Origin: Erwinia_E haradaeae_A
GTDB taxonomy: Bacteria; Pseudomonadota; Gammaproteobacteria; Enterobacterales; Enterobacteriaceae
Length of the DNA: 64,000 bases
Direction: 5' to 3'
NCBI RefSeq assembly: GCF_900698965.1
Contig: NZ_LR217725.1
Coordinates: forward strand, 682,001-746,000
The translations under genes were made by a program, and so were the position numbers. This document shows positions 8,965 through 19,180 of the stretch, one piece after another (position 1 is the first letter of the stretch; each line of letters opens with the position of its first letter). The notes under the pieces are model-generated. The model did not search any database. It saw only the letters and a program-made list of their open reading frames with translations, and was not told the DNA's origin.

Positions 8965-9936
8965 TTAATCTTTCTTATCCTGGGTAAGACAGATCTGTAA
9001 GATTTTCTTATAAGCAGTATCAAGTTGGTCACTATCAAACCAGTATATATTGTCCCGCCAGTTACGAAGCCAGGTCATTTGTTTTTTTGCTAACTGTCGA
9101 GTTGCATAGATAGTTTGACACACCATAGTTTCGTAGTTGATTATACCAGATAAATAAGACCACATTTGTCGATATCCTACACATCGCATGGACGGCATGA
9201 AAGCATGCAGATCACCACGCTCAAACAACTGTCTTACCTCATATTCAAACCCTAACTTCAACATATTATGAACACGTTTTTCAATCCTTTGGTTGAGCAA
9301 TGCCCGACTGATTGGTGAAACTGCAAATGCAGAAATATTATACGGTAAAGACTGCCCGGATCTTTTAGTTAAATCACTAAACCTTTGACCAGAAATTAAA
9401 CACACCTCTAATGCACGCGACAATCTTTGAGTATCATTAATATGAATACATTGTGCCGAGATAGGATCGATACAATACAACTGATGACGCACAGCGTTCC
9501 AACCTTTTTGATATGCCATATCTTGGATGTGTTGGCGCACCTCTGGATTTGATGGAGGAAGAGGTGATAATCCATCTTTGAGAGCTTTGTAATAAAACAT
9601 GCTCCCTCCAACTAATAGTGGAACCCGTCCGCTGTGAGTAATACGTTTCATTTCAATTAATGCATCTCGAGAAAACTCAGCTGCAGAATAAGTTTCGGAT
9701 GGATCTCGAATGTTTAATAAACGGTGTGGGGAAAGCAGTAGCTCTTTTGTAGAAGGCTTATCGGTGCCAATATCCATACCTCTGTAAATTAATGCCGAAT
9801 CTACACTAATCAGGTCTACTAACAATGCTTGATGTAACGCAAGAGCTAAATTAGTCTTACCTGACGCTGTTGGACCCATTAAAAAAATAGCCCGTGGATA
9901 GCTAGCATTTGGTGGTTTACTCATCTTGTAATACAT
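8965..9936 (-). CDS. miaA: tRNA dimethylallyltransferase
   Basis: Adds the dimethylallyl group to A37 of tRNAs that read codons starting with U, improving decoding. 323 residues (E. coli 316). Motifs: P-loop GPTASGKT at about 21-28, VDSALIYRGMDIGTDKP, the substrate segment HRLLNIRDPSETYSAAEF, and RCVGYRQMWSYL near residue 250. An ATG at 9924 would give MSKPPN, closer to the E. coli start, but the ATG at 9936 has a GAG five bases upstream and is kept here. All four A36-A37-A38 tRNAs seen in this window (Tyr, Phe, Leu-UAA, Cys) are potential substrates. The neighbours mutL (upstream) and hfq (downstream) of the E. coli operon are absent. Confidence 0.97.
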   Translation of the reverse strand: MYYKMSKPPNASYPRAIFLMGPTASGKTNLALALHQALLVDLISVDSALIYRGMDIGTDKPSTKELLLSPHRLLNIRDPSETYSAAEFSRDALIEMKRITHSGRVPLLVGGSMFYYKALKDGLSPLPPSNPEVRQHIQDMAYQKGWNAVRHQLYCIDPISAQCIHINDTQRLSRALEVCLISGQRFSDLTKRSGQSLPYNISAFAVSPISRALLNQRIEKRVHNMLKLGFEYEVRQLFERGDLHAFMPSMRCVGYRQMWSYLSGIINYETMVCQTIYATRQLAKKQMTWLRNWRDNIYWFDSDQLDTAYKKILQICLTQDKKD

Positions 9937-10455
9937 ACATCTCTTTTCAATCTATATCTGTTAAAAAATTAGTATGACGCTTATTCATTTATTGCACCAG
10001 ATCTATCTTTGCCTCTTCCAGAAACAGAATGTTTTAGTCAAAAACTTTTCATTGTCAATGACTCTGTAGTAACTTCAAATTTTAGTGCTCAGTGATCTGT
10101 ATTTTATCATTAAAATGCATCTTCGAATGGAACGTAAAATGTAAAAACACTATACTATTTGAGTGAAGTGATAATCAATAATTTATTTGATATAATCCAT
10201 CTCTATACTGCGAATGTAATGCGTTGAGCTATTGTCACAATACATGGAATTTAAACTTTCATTTATCACAAACATCATGCTCAATAAGATTCTTTTGAAA
10301 GAGATTAGTCTATCAAGACTAGCATTAGTGATTGCGTACTACTTATGTTAATATTTATCCATTTTATAGCACCATTTGTCATTAAATGCATATTCATAAC
10401 ATGATAGAGAGTAGGGCTTTCCTTTTAGTAGGGTATTTTGTCCATATTCATATCG

Positions 10456-10505
10456 TCTTAGGTAAATGAGTTATAATAATTCTTAGGTAAATGAGTTATA
10501 ATAAT
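10456..10505. repeat. Exact tandem repeat, 25 bp x 2
   Basis: Units 10456-10480 and 10481-10505 are identical. They look like a recent slippage or template-switch duplication in spacer DNA. Confidence 0.95.
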
Positions 10506-10774
10506 AAATACAGTATACTATTCTACTCTAATAGTTGATGTGATTCATTTTTACTATTCATCGTTTTAACAGAAGTAATCCATACTAACGGTCTTAGTTA
10601 TAGCTGAGAATAGCGCCTAGTGGTTCTCCACTATATCATGGGGTATAACCCAGTCTAGTAATCATTTCTATCCGCTTATAAAGAAAGAGCATTGAGATAC
10701 CTATCCCAAGAATACACTCTATTGTAGAATATCTAAGTCATGCTGGTGTTACGATTTAACTAGATTAGACAATA

Positions 10775-10808
10775 TTAGCATTTTAATAATCTGCATTATT
10801 AATGCTAA
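10775..10808. repeat. Bulged hairpin
   Basis: Arm 10775-10790 pairs with 10795-10808 over 14 bp with a two-base TT bulge and a CTGC loop. Possibly a degraded terminator; no long T-run follows. Confidence 0.5.
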
Positions 10809-12164
10809 AAACTTGTCATTTTAAACAAAATAATTTTAGGTATGTATTTACTGCGTAATAGTGATCAGTTGCTTCCTTCTCACCTTTTCTAACCTTTGAG
10901 TGCATATTATTGTCGTGCCTGTAAACTATAGCTCAGTTTATTGTAATGCATTTTTCATAAAAATAGCTCTCACAACACCCTTGAGGGCATATATATCTCC
11001 ATCAAATCCCGGTTGTTCTTAGAAAGATATTATCTGCTGCAAGGAAAAGAAGTCTAAACTCAGCTGATAACTGAATAAATCTTTATGAAATGAAGCATGA
11101 CTCGTAATGGTGCTTATGTATCGCACAAGGATATAATTAAGTATTACATCTATTCTAAATAAGATTTCTGATTCAAACAAATACGCAGGGCATTAATCGA
11201 CATTATATTTCTACACTGCATTACAATTGCAAGAGAAGAATAGTAATTCATCATATTATATATTCAATTCAATTCAATACAATAAAACTATTGAGAAAAA
11301 TCAGGCGTTAATTATAACTCTTAGTTTTTAAAGATTGTTATAGATTATATGGAGCATATTGGTGATAACTAGATGCAACCAGATACTACCTAATTAAGGT
11401 TACAATATAAATGCTTACACTTAAAATTACAAATCAAATTAGATATATCACCTATTGGAATAAATAGCATAATCATTGTCTCCCCTGAGGCACATCAGGG
11501 CAATATACACTATTGGACTCAATTTAACCGGGATCACACGTGTATTCTGTTGAAACGTTGTAATCCTAAAAAGGATAAATAATGATTTTATCTCCTACTG
11601 CTATATATAGCCATGAAGGTGAGCCTCTGATCTTGGGGAGTAGCACTGTCATGACATAATCTTTATAGAAGAAGCATTCTATATCCTGAGTATCAGGACC
11701 TAAGATCCCCCACATAGTTTGAGTAGTTTAGAACGGAATATGTCATGATTATCTGACAGTACGGATTACTCATTAAGTTGATTACCACATAATGATCATT
11801 ATACTGTGTTTGTCTAGGACATACATAATCATATTAAAGATGCATTACTTATCTTATGAACCTACAGTGGTATTTTTGATATTATGCGTTTATAGAAGAA
11901 GCTTATGTTTATCTTATTTTCGTGTTGAACATAAATACTGCTTGTTACTTTAACTCAAGTAGTTGTATGAGCATACATACTAAGAGCAGATGTTGTTTGT
12001 TAGGTTGACTACGCTACGTCTGATAATTTCAACAGGGTATGAATGGTGCATACATACTAGACACTCGACCTCCTTGACTTAATTCATGACAGTGAGGCAT
12101 AAAAATGTCGTACCTTATAAATTCTGATATTTGTATGTCTCACTGCTATTGTGGATGATGATTC

Positions 12165-13430
12165 TCACGTTTTCTTCGCAGACACGTATTGCGACGGATG
12201 AAATAAAAAATAATTATGGAGACCTTGATACAATGACTTGCTAAGTCTTTTTTGATACAAACGACTAGCAAGAAGTTTTTCCTCTGTGGTATTACTGATA
12301 AAACCAATTTCAATTAACAAAGAAGGAATATAAGGCGAACGAAGCACCCCAAAACTTGCATATGCCGGTTTAGTTTTATGCAAAGGACTTACATGTTTTA
12401 ACTGACATAATACTTTAGTAGCTACCTCGTAACCTACTCGCTGCGAATAGATAAACTGAAGATCTAATAGAGCTTTCCTAACATACCGATCAGTATAATT
12501 GCTTTTGAGCATACCGTGGTTATTTTTTTGAAAAATTGTAAACTGACCATCCTTTTTTGCTAACCGATTGACTAGTTCACGATTAGCACGGCGATTAGAT
12601 AGAACCCATGCTGAAGCGCCACAAGCTCTGCGATTACGCGCAGAATCTGCATGAATAGATATCAGTATATTAGCCTTTTTATTATGAGCTATCTTTGATC
12701 TCTCTGAGACAGAAATAAAGTGGTCACTATTACGAATCATTACTCCATAAAACATAGGATCAGAATTTAACCATGCTTGAAGTTGACGTGCAATGTCGAT
12801 AGTTATGTTTTTTTCTTTTAAGCCATGTCTGCTAATTGCTCCAGGGTCTTGCCCACCATGCCCGGCATCAATCGCAACTATAATCTTATTTCTGACACCA
12901 TGCGCATTAAACGCCGCGTTTCTCCGAGTGTACCTTCTGATCTGAGAGGTAAGATGTTGATGTTTTGAGACGCTGCCTGCAGATGAAGCGAGTGGTCCTT
13001 TTTTAAATTTACAAGAATCAGCAGGGCGGTGTGTACCGATCCGATGATGGCGGATCATAGTAAAAATAAGATTATAACGGGAACCACTATGATTAGTGAC
13101 AGCTCGTATTTTTCCACAATCTGCTAATTGAAAAACTAAACGCATATTACGAGTATTGCTCATCCTCACTCGAATAAATTTTACAATACCATCAGAGCTA
13201 CAATCTCGTGGTAGTCCATCGAGTATAGTACTATTATGAACATCTATAACTATACGATCAGGATGATGCAGAAAAAAGAAAACATATACCGGCTTTTTAG
13301 AAAAGCTCAGCGTAATATTTTCTGAATTTGGGCTATTAGCAGTATCAATCTCTAACAAGGTAGAAGCCTGAACAGAAAAAAAAAAGAATACTGGCATTAA
13401 CAATAGCCAGCGTTTGATATATGGTATCAT
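12165..13430 (-). CDS. amiB: N-acetylmuramoyl-L-alanine amidase AmiB
   Basis: Periplasmic zinc amidase that cleaves the amide between muramic acid and the stem peptide to split septal peptidoglycan at division. 421 residues (E. coli 445). A signal peptide covers about residues 1-22 (VFFFFSVQA before STL), followed by the AMIN septal-targeting domain (about 23-135), a basic linker, and the amidase_3 domain (about 185-405). Zinc and catalytic residues are in place: DAGHGGQDPG, the LKEKNIT Glu, ISIHADS and IEIGFISN. AmiB rather than AmiC is chosen because alignment of QRVGYEVATKV and ASFGVLRSPYIPSLLIE is closest to AmiB and because it sits one gap away from miaA, its partner in the E. coli amiB-mutL-miaA operon. 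The linker has lost the Pro-rich run of E. coli AmiB. In E. coli EnvC activates this enzyme; envC is not in the window. Confidence 0.93.
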   Translation of the reverse strand: MIPYIKRWLLLMPVFFFFSVQASTLLEIDTANSPNSENITLSFSKKPVYVFFFLHHPDRIVIDVHNSTILDGLPRDCSSDGIVKFIRVRMSNTRNMRLVFQLADCGKIRAVTNHSGSRYNLIFTMIRHHRIGTHRPADSCKFKKGPLASSAGSVSKHQHLTSQIRRYTRRNAAFNAHGVRNKIIVAIDAGHGGQDPGAISRHGLKEKNITIDIARQLQAWLNSDPMFYGVMIRNSDHFISVSERSKIAHNKKANILISIHADSARNRRACGASAWVLSNRRANRELVNRLAKKDGQFTIFQKNNHGMLKSNYTDRYVRKALLDLQFIYSQRVGYEVATKVLCQLKHVSPLHKTKPAYASFGVLRSPYIPSLLIEIGFISNTTEEKLLASRLYQKRLSKSLYQGLHNYFLFHPSQYVSAKKT

Positions 13431-14695
13431 GCTAGAATTTTAAATGCATTATCCGCTATAAAATGCTTAAACTATCAAAAAACAAACAATACACCTAACT
13501 TTAAAAGACCATAAAATTATGAGATATCAAGTATATTTTTTCATTAGATATATAACAGCACACTGGAAACAATGTTTCATCGCTTAGATTTTCACTGCTT
13601 TGTTTTTCCAAAAGTTACAGAAAACGTATATTTTACTTCATTCAGTTTAGATCAGACCTGCTATATAGGTAATAATAACACTCCAAAAATTAAACAATTC
13701 AATAGGTTTTACTGTAATATAGGTTCGACTGATCATTTCTTGATTGTACTCCATAATCTATATCTCGTAAAAATAAGATATAAGATTACTCTTAATAAGT
13801 GAAAGAGGTTGAATAAATAGTAGCACCTTTATCCTGAAGAACTGCGCCTATATTCTGCACTGAACATAAAGAGTCTGAAGTATTATGATCAAGAGTAGAA
13901 TATATGCACATATTTAGCAGACAATAAGCAAAGCTGAATAACAGAAGATGCTTTAAACATATCCATTAGTCATGAAATGAGTTATTAAATCACAACAAGC
14001 GACACAAATAGCTAATATTATCCCATTTAGTCATGCTATATCTATAACATTTTGCTAGTCTCTATATCTAGTATAGTAGCAGGTTACTATGTAACCATGC
14101 ATATTTTTCCAAAATAGTATACCTATATTTTATATACCTACATTGAGCCACATCCGGATATTTTAGGTAAATAATAACTGTTATCAGTTATTCTCAATAT
14201 ACCTAGATATAACAGAAAGAGATATAACAGAAAGTTATATGCTTAATAATACACAGCCATAAGGTGTTCCTAGAAATTTTGACAAAACTATAAATATTCA
14301 GTAATAGAATATTTCATCACATATATCACATATATATAGTGCTAGTTGCAACACAATCAGATTAATAATCTATGCACAAGCGCAACACAATGCATGATAT
14401 TAATATTACGTTAATATCACATCCAATGACCAATAGTATATTCATACTTTCTCTAAAAGAGAGTTTATGCACGTCTGTATGTTATACATACAACAAGTAA
14501 CTATCTCTTCACTAAGACCGTAACGTGTATAGGTATATAAAACACAAATGCACAACTGTCCTGAATGAAAAATTAGCACGTGATACTTACAGATGACCTA
14601 TGATCGCTAAAATAGCGATATTCAACGCCTTAATGATAAATATAAATAAATACTTACAATACAGTCAAACCGCATAGAATTATTACAGGATAAAA
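13431..14695. other. 1.3-kb spacer between divergent amiB and epmA
   Basis: Divergent promoters for amiB and epmA should lie here, but no convincing pair of boxes stood out. A 76-codon open frame at 13572-13802 is unlike any family I know. A 15-bp tandem repeat lies at 14206-14235. Nothing else was seen. Confidence 0.55.
14206..14235. repeat. Tandem repeat, 15 bp x 2
   Basis: Units gatataacagaaaga (14206-14220) and a copy with one changed final base (14221-14235). Confidence 0.9.
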
Positions 14696-15682
14696 ATGAA
14701 CACTATAAATAAATGGCGCCCAAGTGCGCCACTCGTTAATTTATTTCACCGTGCAAAAATTATTGCTAAAATCAGACGCTTCTTCCACGATCGTAAAATA
14801 ATAGAAGTAGAAACGCCAGCTATGAGTCAATCCGCAGTCACTGACGTAAATATTGCCTCATTTTCGACTTGCTTTTTTCAAGCTGAGGATTGGAAAAATA
14901 AAGATGGTGTTAACCTTTGGTTAATAACTAGCCCTGAGTATCATATGAAGCGTTTACTAGCAGCAGGCAGTGGCCCCATTTATCAGTTATGTCGTAGTTT
15001 TCGAAACCAAGAATGCGGGCGTTACCACAATCCAGAGTTTACAATATTAGAGTGGTATCGACCAAACTACGATATGTACGGTTTAATGGGTGAGGTAAAC
15101 GAATTGTTACAGGCTATCTTAGACTGTGAGCCAGCAGAAAGTTACTCGTATCAGGAAGCATTTTTAAATTACTTAGATATTGATCCATTATCTGCCGATA
15201 ATGATCAATTACGTATAGTAGCAAAAAAACTTGGCCTACAGAATCTCACTCAGCACGAAAAGAATCGAGACATAATTTTACAGCTTCTCTTTATCAACGG
15301 CATAGAAAATAAAATTAGTAACGAAAGACCTGTATTTATCTATAACTTCCCTGCTACTCAAGCTGCACTTGCGGTTATAAACACAGAAGATAATCGTGTT
15401 GCTGAACGTTTTGAAGTTTATTTTAAAGGAATTGAGCTTGCAAATGGATTTTGTGAACTTACAGATGCCAATGAACAACGTCAGCGCTTTGAACGAGATA
15501 ATGATGCACGCGATTTTGCAGGTTTATCAAAACAACCTATTGACACCTATTTGCTTGATGCGTTAATCCAGGGACTACCAGAAAGCTCTGGCGTTGCGTT
15601 AGGTATTGATCGTTTGGTTATGCTGGCTCTCAAGGCAGATACGCTGAGCGACGTTATTGCCTTTTCAGTAGATCGTTGTTAA
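14696..15682 (+). CDS. epmA: EF-P lysine aminoacylating enzyme EpmA
   Basis: Class II lysyl-tRNA synthetase paralogue (also called PoxA, YjeA or GenX) that attaches (R)-beta-lysine to the conserved lysine of elongation factor P, which relieves ribosome stalling at polyproline. 328 residues (E. coli 325), lacking the N-terminal anticodon-binding domain of true LysRS. Motif 2 (FRNQECGRYHNPEFTILEW), the substrate segment FEVYFKGIELANGFCELTDA and motif 3 (GVALGIDRLVMLAL) are intact. The ATG at 14696 has AGGA six bases upstream. The order epmA(+)-mscM(-)-psd(-) is that of E. coli, but amiB-hflC lies on the opposite relative orientation. Partners efp and epmB are not in this window. Confidence 0.96.
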   Translation: MNTINKWRPSAPLVNLFHRAKIIAKIRRFFHDRKIIEVETPAMSQSAVTDVNIASFSTCFFQAEDWKNKDGVNLWLITSPEYHMKRLLAAGSGPIYQLCRSFRNQECGRYHNPEFTILEWYRPNYDMYGLMGEVNELLQAILDCEPAESYSYQEAFLNYLDIDPLSADNDQLRIVAKKLGLQNLTQHEKNRDIILQLLFINGIENKISNERPVFIYNFPATQAALAVINTEDNRVAERFEVYFKGIELANGFCELTDANEQRQRFERDNDARDFAGLSKQPIDTYLLDALIQGLPESSGVALGIDRLVMLALKADTLSDVIAFSVDRC

Positions 15683-15842
15683 TTATTGCATAATAACTAA
15701 TATAAGGGTATTAAAAGTCTATGCTCCAACCATTATAAGGTCACTTTGTTGTAAGATCAATATCTTACAAGCAGTGCTCTTAATTGCATATATCAATCTT
15801 TTAATGCTATACTTTCGATCTTACCAAAAATTTTTATGACAA

Positions 15843-18800
15843 CTATCTCTGACGTCTATTAGATGCAGATGCAAGCACATCCATTCGCACCTGAAATGCT
15901 GGGCATGGTATATCTAGACCACTTGCCTGCAAACCAAGCAATACTAGCTGGTGAAGATCATGACGTAATGGCATTCGATCTTCCATTTCAGCGGCGTGTA
16001 CACGTAATTCAAATAACTGTATACCTTGTTTAACATCTACTATAAAAGCTTCTGGAGGGGGATTGTTTAAGACAAAACGACAGTGCTTTGCAGCATCAAG
16101 CAAAATTTTTGTCACCTGAGCACTATTAGCAGTTAACGATACGGGAATATTTAGTACTACACGCGTGACAGAATCTGATAGGGACCAGTTAATCAACTGT
16201 TCAGTAATAAATGACCTATTAGGTACAATTATCTCTTTTCGATCCCAATCAGTTATTGTTGTAGCACGGGTATTAATACGTGTAATGGTGCCAGTTAGAT
16301 CACGAATAGTTACAGTATCACCTATACGAATTGGCTTTTCAAATAAAATAATCAATCCAGAAATAAAATTAGCAAAGATTTCCTGTAAACCAAAACCTAA
16401 TCCCAAGCTTAAACCAGCAACTAACCACTGTAATTTAGACCAATCTATACCAATTAAGGAAAAAGCTGTTAAACTACCAAGTAGTATAATTAAATATTTA
16501 GTAGAAGTAATAATAGCATAACCCGTACCAGGTGTAAGACTAAGGTGCTGTAGTAGAGCCAGCTCCAATAAAGCCGGCATATTCCTCACTAATTGAGTTG
16601 TGACAATTAAAACTAAAATGGCATTCATTACTGATCCAAGCGTCATTATCTGTATAGTATCAATTCCCTTAATGGTAGTGCTCACATCCCAAAGACGTAT
16701 ATTTGCTAAAAAACTAAAAGCAGCATGAATTTCTGACCACAAGGCAATTATAGAAACTGAGGCAATCAATGTCAGAAGAGAGCGCACTAACTGCAAGGAT
16801 TGTGCACTAATAGCATCTAAATTAATAGCTGGTTCTTCTATTTCTATATTATCAGTAATTTGCTGATAAGATGTGAGTTTTTCTCCAGTGCGAATGCGTT
16901 GCGACAGGATTTCTGCACGTCGAGTGCGCGCTCGATCAAAAGCAATGCGACGTCTCTGAATTAGCATCCATCGACGAATAACATGATAAACTACTAAACA
17001 AATAAAACCGATCGCTAATGAAGTTTCAAGCCTAGCTAGTAAGGCTTGCGATGTTTCTAGATAACCAATACAAGCAGCTAAAGATGCCAGTCCCGGGATA
17101 GTAATCATTATATTCCATAGGATTTTATTGATCATATTAGAATAGTTTTCTTGATTACCAAAATATAAAGAAATACCGGCACGTTTCAAACTTCCTGTCA
17201 CTAAGCTTAGTACCCCACAAATAAGAATAAAACACAAGCGACCAAGAGTAGGGTAAAATTTACGATCTGAAAGAGTAGAAAAGGCTATGGACATCATAAG
17301 TAATGGTACTACCACTCCGGTGCATAATCTATAAAAACGCATAGCAAGAGCTACTCGATGTTTTGGCCAGCGAAAATGCACAATAAATAGGCCTTTTTGA
17401 CAGGCAAAGACGTTACAAATCATAAAGCCCCATAATAGGGGCACGCTAGCACTGACACCATCACCAATGGCCACTGCAATTGAGTAAGGCCAGGCATGCT
17501 GAAGGCCATATCCTAAAGCTACCCATAAAACTGGTAATGGCATTGCAACAAGAATAGACCAAAAAACAGTTCGTATAGTTAAATTAAACTGGTCTTGTGT
17601 AACTTTTCCAACTTTACTAGCGGATTTATTAAGAAAAGCACGAAAATGACGACGAGAGCTAACAGTAAAAACACCGAATATGATAGCTAAGAACAGTGGA
17701 AGAAGTGTATCACGACTGGTCACCATCATTACTATTGCTCTGCTCAATTGACCCAATGTATCTAATGATAAAAACCGCTGCAAATCCTTTAGTAATTCTA
17801 CTGGATAGGTGGCGTGCAGCGCGCCAACATCAGCCGTCCAAAATAGATAACGGTGAGTGGCATCCTTCACTTCATGTAATGCATCCACTAATTGACTGTT
17901 ACTGACATTTAATTTAGTTAATTCGAGGGTTAGAGTATCGCAACCAGATAATAATGAGGTTAACAGTTTATACTGGATTTTCAGCTGTTCTGTAAGAATA
18001 TGCTCTTCTTCATTAGTGAGAGAAGGATTTTTATCCTGTCTGACTAAAGCGTTCTGTTCCAGTAAATTGACATAATATAAGCGCTTTGCGCGTAGTTCAG
18101 CCATTTCGCTATCTAATTGCTGTGGCTTTGGAATCTTCGGAAGGCGTGCAATTAATGCACGAAGGGCCTCACCTAGAGCATTTGAAACTCCAAGCCACTG
18201 AGATTGTTCGCAAATAGTGCTTAATGCCTGACGAATTTGCATTGTCTGGGTGATAGCGGTTCTCTGTTGAGAAGCTACTATATCCATGCGAAGAGCTTGC
18301 TGTGTTAGTTCTAACGATAGTTGACGGTTACTATGAAATTGCTCAGCGATGTTATTTGGTATTTCTCCATGTACCCCTACTAACCGCTCATTAATCGCTA
18401 AAGTACGCTCTACTGAACGCTGCTGCTGAGCATGTAATTGATTACGTAATTCTTGTAATCTTTGAGTTAGTGCGGCAGCTTTACGTTGATGCATTTCGGC
18501 TTGAATATGCGCAAGCTCTTGTCGATTGCTTGCCGACAACTGCTCTAATATAAGTTCGTCCAATCTCGCCTTACGCGCAGAAAGCTCTGCCTGGTATTGC
18601 GTTTGTTGTGACTGTTCTATAACACTACCTGAAGATGATGATATACCTACTTGACGAGATACATTATGCAAAAGGCGACGCGCTTCAGCTTGTTTAGCTG
18701 GTAGATAGGATAGAGAATCGCTAATATCCTGAACACGATTATTCTCTAGTTGAGCCTGACGGGTTTCTTCCGCGATATCTTTACTAATTTTTTGAATCTC

Positions 18801-19133
18801 TTGTTCAAGCTCAGCAACACTCATGTTAGCTAACAATGATTTTGAATACAGTGTCTTTTGATCTATGTGGTGACGATACTCATGAGACTTCCCAGGAAAA
18901 TTATCAATACTCCGTTGATAATCCTGAGCACGATGTATAGATTTCTGATATTCTTTCAGCCAATATAAAGATTTAGAGAGTATCGAATGATTACTTGTTG
19001 CTTGATAAGTTTTATTTTTTGAAGCTTCGGGCTCCTCGTATTCGTGAGTTACTTTTAATGTATCGTGTGCGTTAGATACATAAACCGGCTGAAAAAAAAA
19101 CCCGCCTATAGTAATAGCAAATAAGTATAACAT
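15843..19133 (-). CDS. mscM: Large mechanosensitive channel of the MscS family
   Basis: Inner-membrane channel that opens at high membrane tension and releases solutes to prevent lysis on osmotic downshift. 1096 residues, nearly the full length of E. coli MscM (YjeP, 1107). An N-terminal signal peptide (to about residue 22) leads into a large periplasmic coiled-coil domain rich in Gln/Arg/Glu (about 90-450), then about ten membrane segments. The C-terminal MscS core has the pore helix LSLGLGFGLQEIFANF and the signature EKPIRIGDTVTIRDLTGTI, followed by the cytoplasmic vestibule. It starts 47 bp after psd on the same strand, the psd-mscM order seen in E. coli. At 3.3 kb it is the longest complete gene in the window and is without a frameshift. 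MscK is a relative, but the synteny and alignment favour MscM. Confidence 0.95.
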   Translation of the reverse strand: MLYLFAITIGGFFFQPVYVSNAHDTLKVTHEYEEPEASKNKTYQATSNHSILSKSLYWLKEYQKSIHRAQDYQRSIDNFPGKSHEYRHHIDQKTLYSKSLLANMSVAELEQEIQKISKDIAEETRQAQLENNRVQDISDSLSYLPAKQAEARRLLHNVSRQVGISSSSGSVIEQSQQTQYQAELSARKARLDELILEQLSASNRQELAHIQAEMHQRKAAALTQRLQELRNQLHAQQQRSVERTLAINERLVGVHGEIPNNIAEQFHSNRQLSLELTQQALRMDIVASQQRTAITQTMQIRQALSTICEQSQWLGVSNALGEALRALIARLPKIPKPQQLDSEMAELRAKRLYYVNLLEQNALVRQDKNPSLTNEEEHILTEQLKIQYKLLTSLLSGCDTLTLELTKLNVSNSQLVDALHEVKDATHRYLFWTADVGALHATYPVELLKDLQRFLSLDTLGQLSRAIVMMVTSRDTLLPLFLAIIFGVFTVSSRRHFRAFLNKSASKVGKVTQDQFNLTIRTVFWSILVAMPLPVLWVALGYGLQHAWPYSIAVAIGDGVSASVPLLWGFMICNVFACQKGLFIVHFRWPKHRVALAMRFYRLCTGVVVPLLMMSIAFSTLSDRKFYPTLGRLCFILICGVLSLVTGSLKRAGISLYFGNQENYSNMINKILWNIMITIPGLASLAACIGYLETSQALLARLETSLAIGFICLVVYHVIRRWMLIQRRRIAFDRARTRRAEILSQRIRTGEKLTSYQQITDNIEIEEPAINLDAISAQSLQLVRSLLTLIASVSIIALWSEIHAAFSFLANIRLWDVSTTIKGIDTIQIMTLGSVMNAILVLIVTTQLVRNMPALLELALLQHLSLTPGTGYAIITSTKYLIILLGSLTAFSLIGIDWSKLQWLVAGLSLGLGFGLQEIFANFISGLIILFEKPIRIGDTVTIRDLTGTITRINTRATTITDWDRKEIIVPNRSFITEQLINWSLSDSVTRVVLNIPVSLTANSAQVTKILLDAAKHCRFVLNNPPPEAFIVDVKQGIQLFELRVHAAEMEDRMPLRHDLHQLVLLGLQASGLDIPCPAFQVRMDVLASASNRRQR

Positions 19134-19180
19134 GGCTATCTCGTAATCAGTTGATGATAACCACCTGTAGTTTAGCCTAG

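Larger units (their letters stand above)
9937..12164. other. 2.2-kb gene-free stretch at the mutL position
   Basis: In E. coli mutL separates amiB from miaA and is about 1.85 kb long, so this gap has roughly the size of the lost gene. I could not read a MutL motif (for example GEVVERP or DNGxG) on the minus strand. It contains an exact 25-bp tandem repeat (10456-10505) and a bulged hairpin (10775-10808). Confidence 0.6.

Noticed and set aside
11480..11770. Cluster of small hairpins resembling a structured RNA
   Set aside because: Stems of six base pairs only, no conserved RNA family core recognised.
12000..12110. Possible mutL start remnant (minus strand, ATGCC ... GGAGGTCGAGTG)
   Set aside because: Only a few bases resemble the GEVVER codons and the rest does not align; not enough to call.
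13572..13802. 76-codon open frame between amiB and epmA
   Set aside because: No family resemblance and no start signal.
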